Of a DNA stretch of 5,440 nt, positions 4,360 through 5,440 are shown in pieces. This stretch comes from Methylorubrum extorquens. GTDB taxonomy: Bacteria; Pseudomonadota; Alphaproteobacteria; Rhizobiales; Beijerinckiaceae. The notes under the pieces were generated by a model that saw only the letters and a program-made list of their open reading frames with translations, was not told the DNA's origin and did not search any database. Location: contig JAEUAC010000343.1 of assembly GCA_019695455.1 (NCBI GenBank), positions 1 through 5,440 on the forward strand, given 5' to 3'. The translations under genes were made by a program, and so were the position numbers. Numbering within the stretch: the first letter of the stretch is position 1; every line of letters begins with the position of its first letter.

Positions 4360-5440
4360 AGCAGCGACTGGAACGACCGCAGCACGGCATCGCCCATCTC
4401 GGCGGTGCCGACTGCGTTCTGGCCTGGGCCGGCGATGTCCGCGGTCCGCGTGTTGCCGTCGAGGACGCCCGCGACGGCCCGATCGAGCTTATCGGCGACG
4501 TCTCCCAGCCCGAACGAATAGCGCAGCGCCATCCCGAGCGAGCCGATCATGGCGATCGGATTCGCGAGACCCTGGCCCGCGATGTCCGGCGCGGAGCCGT
4601 GCACCGGTTCGTAGAGGGCGGGGCGCGATCCCGTCGCGGGATCCTCGGCCCCGAGCGACGCCGACGGCAGCATGCCGAGCGACCCCGTCAGCATCGCGGC
4701 CACATCCGACAGGATGTCGCCGAAGAGGTTGTCGGTGACGATGACGTCGTACTGCTTGGGGCGACGAACGAGCTGCATGGCGCAATTGTCCGCCAGCACG
4801 TGCTCCAGCTCAATGTCCGGAAAGTCCTTGCCGACCTCCGTCACCACCCGGTTCCACAGCACGCCCGTCTTCATGACGTTGCGCTTCTCGGCCGACGAGA
4901 CCTTGCCGCGCCGCTTGCCGGCGAGGTCGAACGCGACCCGTGCGATCCGGTCGATCTCGTGCTCCGCGTAGATCTGGGTATCGACGGCGCGCCGCTCGCC
5001 CGATTCGAGCGTCACGATCTCCTTCGGCTCGCCGAAATAGACCCCGCCGGTCAGCTCCCGCACGATGAGGATGTCGAGCCCTTCGACCAGCTCGGGCTTC
5101 AGCGACGAGGCGGCCGCGAGCGCCGGGAAGCAGATGGCCGGCCGCAGGTTGGCGAACAGTCCCAGATCCTTGCGGAGCCGAAGCAGGCCCGCCTCGGGCC
5201 GGTGCTCGTAGGGGACGCCGTCCCATTTGGGGCCGCCCACCGAGCCGAACAGCACGGCATCCGCCGCCTTGGCCCGGCCGACCGCTGCATCGGTGACCGG
5301 CACGCCGTGGGCGTCGAACGCGGATCCGCCGACGAGATCCTGCTCGACCTCGAACCGGGCGATGCCCTCGCGGCCGAGAAACTCGACGATCTTGCGGACT
5401 TCGCCGGCGACTTCGGGGCCGATGCCGTCGCCCGGCATCA
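4353..5440 (-). CDS. leuB: 3-isopropylmalate dehydrogenase, 5'-partial
   Basis: This cytoplasmic enzyme carries out the NAD+-dependent oxidative decarboxylation of (2R,3S)-3-isopropylmalate to 2-oxoisocaproate, the third step of leucine synthesis. It acts as a dimer with Mg2+ or Mn2+. Numbering from the first visible Met, the sequence shows PGDGIGPEV (2-10), GSVGGPKWDG (65-74), LRKDLGLFANLRP with substrate arginines Arg89 and Arg99, VRELTGGVYFGEP (126-138; Arg127, Tyr134), catalytic Lys185 in SAEKRNVM, metal-binding Asp217 in ADNCAMQLV, TDNLFGDILSD (235-245; Asp241, Asp245), and the NAD-binding EPVHGSAPDIAGQGLANP (277-294). The 361 visible residues against about 370 for the family mean that only some 8-10 N-terminal residues are missing. 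The ATG at 5438-5436 encodes a residue inside the first beta-strand, directly before PGDGIGPE, and is not the start. All catalytic residues are present. Confidence 0.97.
   Translation of the reverse strand, partial: MPGDGIGPEVAGEVRKIVEFLGREGIARFEVEQDLVGGSAFDAHGVPVTDAAVGRAKAADAVLFGSVGGPKWDGVPYEHRPEAGLLRLRKDLGLFANLRPAICFPALAAASSLKPELVEGLDILIVRELTGGVYFGEPKEIVTLESGERRAVDTQIYAEHEIDRIARVAFDLAGKRRGKVSSAEKRNVMKTGVLWNRVVTEVGKDFPDIELEHVLADNCAMQLVRRPKQYDVIVTDNLFGDILSDVAAMLTGSLGMLPSASLGAEDPATGSRPALYEPVHGSAPDIAGQGLANPIAMIGSLGMALRYSFGLGDVADKLDRAVAGVLDGNTRTADIAGPGQNAVGTAEMGDAVLRSFQSLLR

Noticed and set aside
5436..5438. ATG at 5438-5436 as the true leuB start
   Set aside because: The family has about 5-10 residues before PGDGIGPE forming the first beta-strand. 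The Met directly before this motif is an internal position and the gene continues past the window edge.

Overview
The window looks like ordinary chromosome from a high-GC alphaproteobacterium, probably in the Hyphomicrobiales and possibly Methylobacteriaceae. That placement is inferred from the very GC-rich codon third positions, the alphaproteobacterial style of LeuB and the Pseudomonas/alphaproteobacterial type of threonine aldolase. I cannot confirm the genus without a search. I see no mobile element, CRISPR array, tRNA, rRNA or long repeat, and no base-composition break that would point to recent transfer.

Layout from left to right. (1) Positions 1-63, minus strand, hold the first 21 codons of a gene that starts with a signal peptide and runs off the left edge. 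(2) Positions 124-1191, minus strand, encode a PLP-dependent low-specificity L-threonine aldolase. (3) Positions 1253-2134, plus strand, encode a CARB/RTG-like class A beta-lactamase with a probable Tat signal. It diverges from the aldolase across a 61-bp gap. (4) Positions 2196-3911, plus strand, encode a KefB-like CPA2 cation:proton antiporter with a C-terminal TrkA-N/RCK-type domain. It has a possible promoter so close to the ATG that the mRNA may be leaderless. (5) Positions 4005-4343, plus strand, encode a small secreted protein of unknown function, preceded by a GGAAC-type element that resembles an EcfG (general stress) promoter. (6) Positions 4353-5440, minus strand, encode 3-isopropylmalate dehydrogenase (LeuB), missing only its first few codons. 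It converges tail-to-tail with gene 5 across 9 bp holding a compact hairpin.

The genes do not form an obvious single pathway. LeuB belongs to leucine synthesis and the aldolase to glycine/threonine metabolism. The beta-lactamase, the antiporter and the small exported protein are cell-envelope or stress functions, and each is probably transcribed as its own unit. I found no convincing undescribed multi-gene system. The points most worth a second look are the beta-lactamase active site (the SDN serine replaced by glycine, together with Arg in the KTG motif), the degraded nucleotide-binding glycine motif in the antiporter's regulatory domain, and the two promoter candidates.
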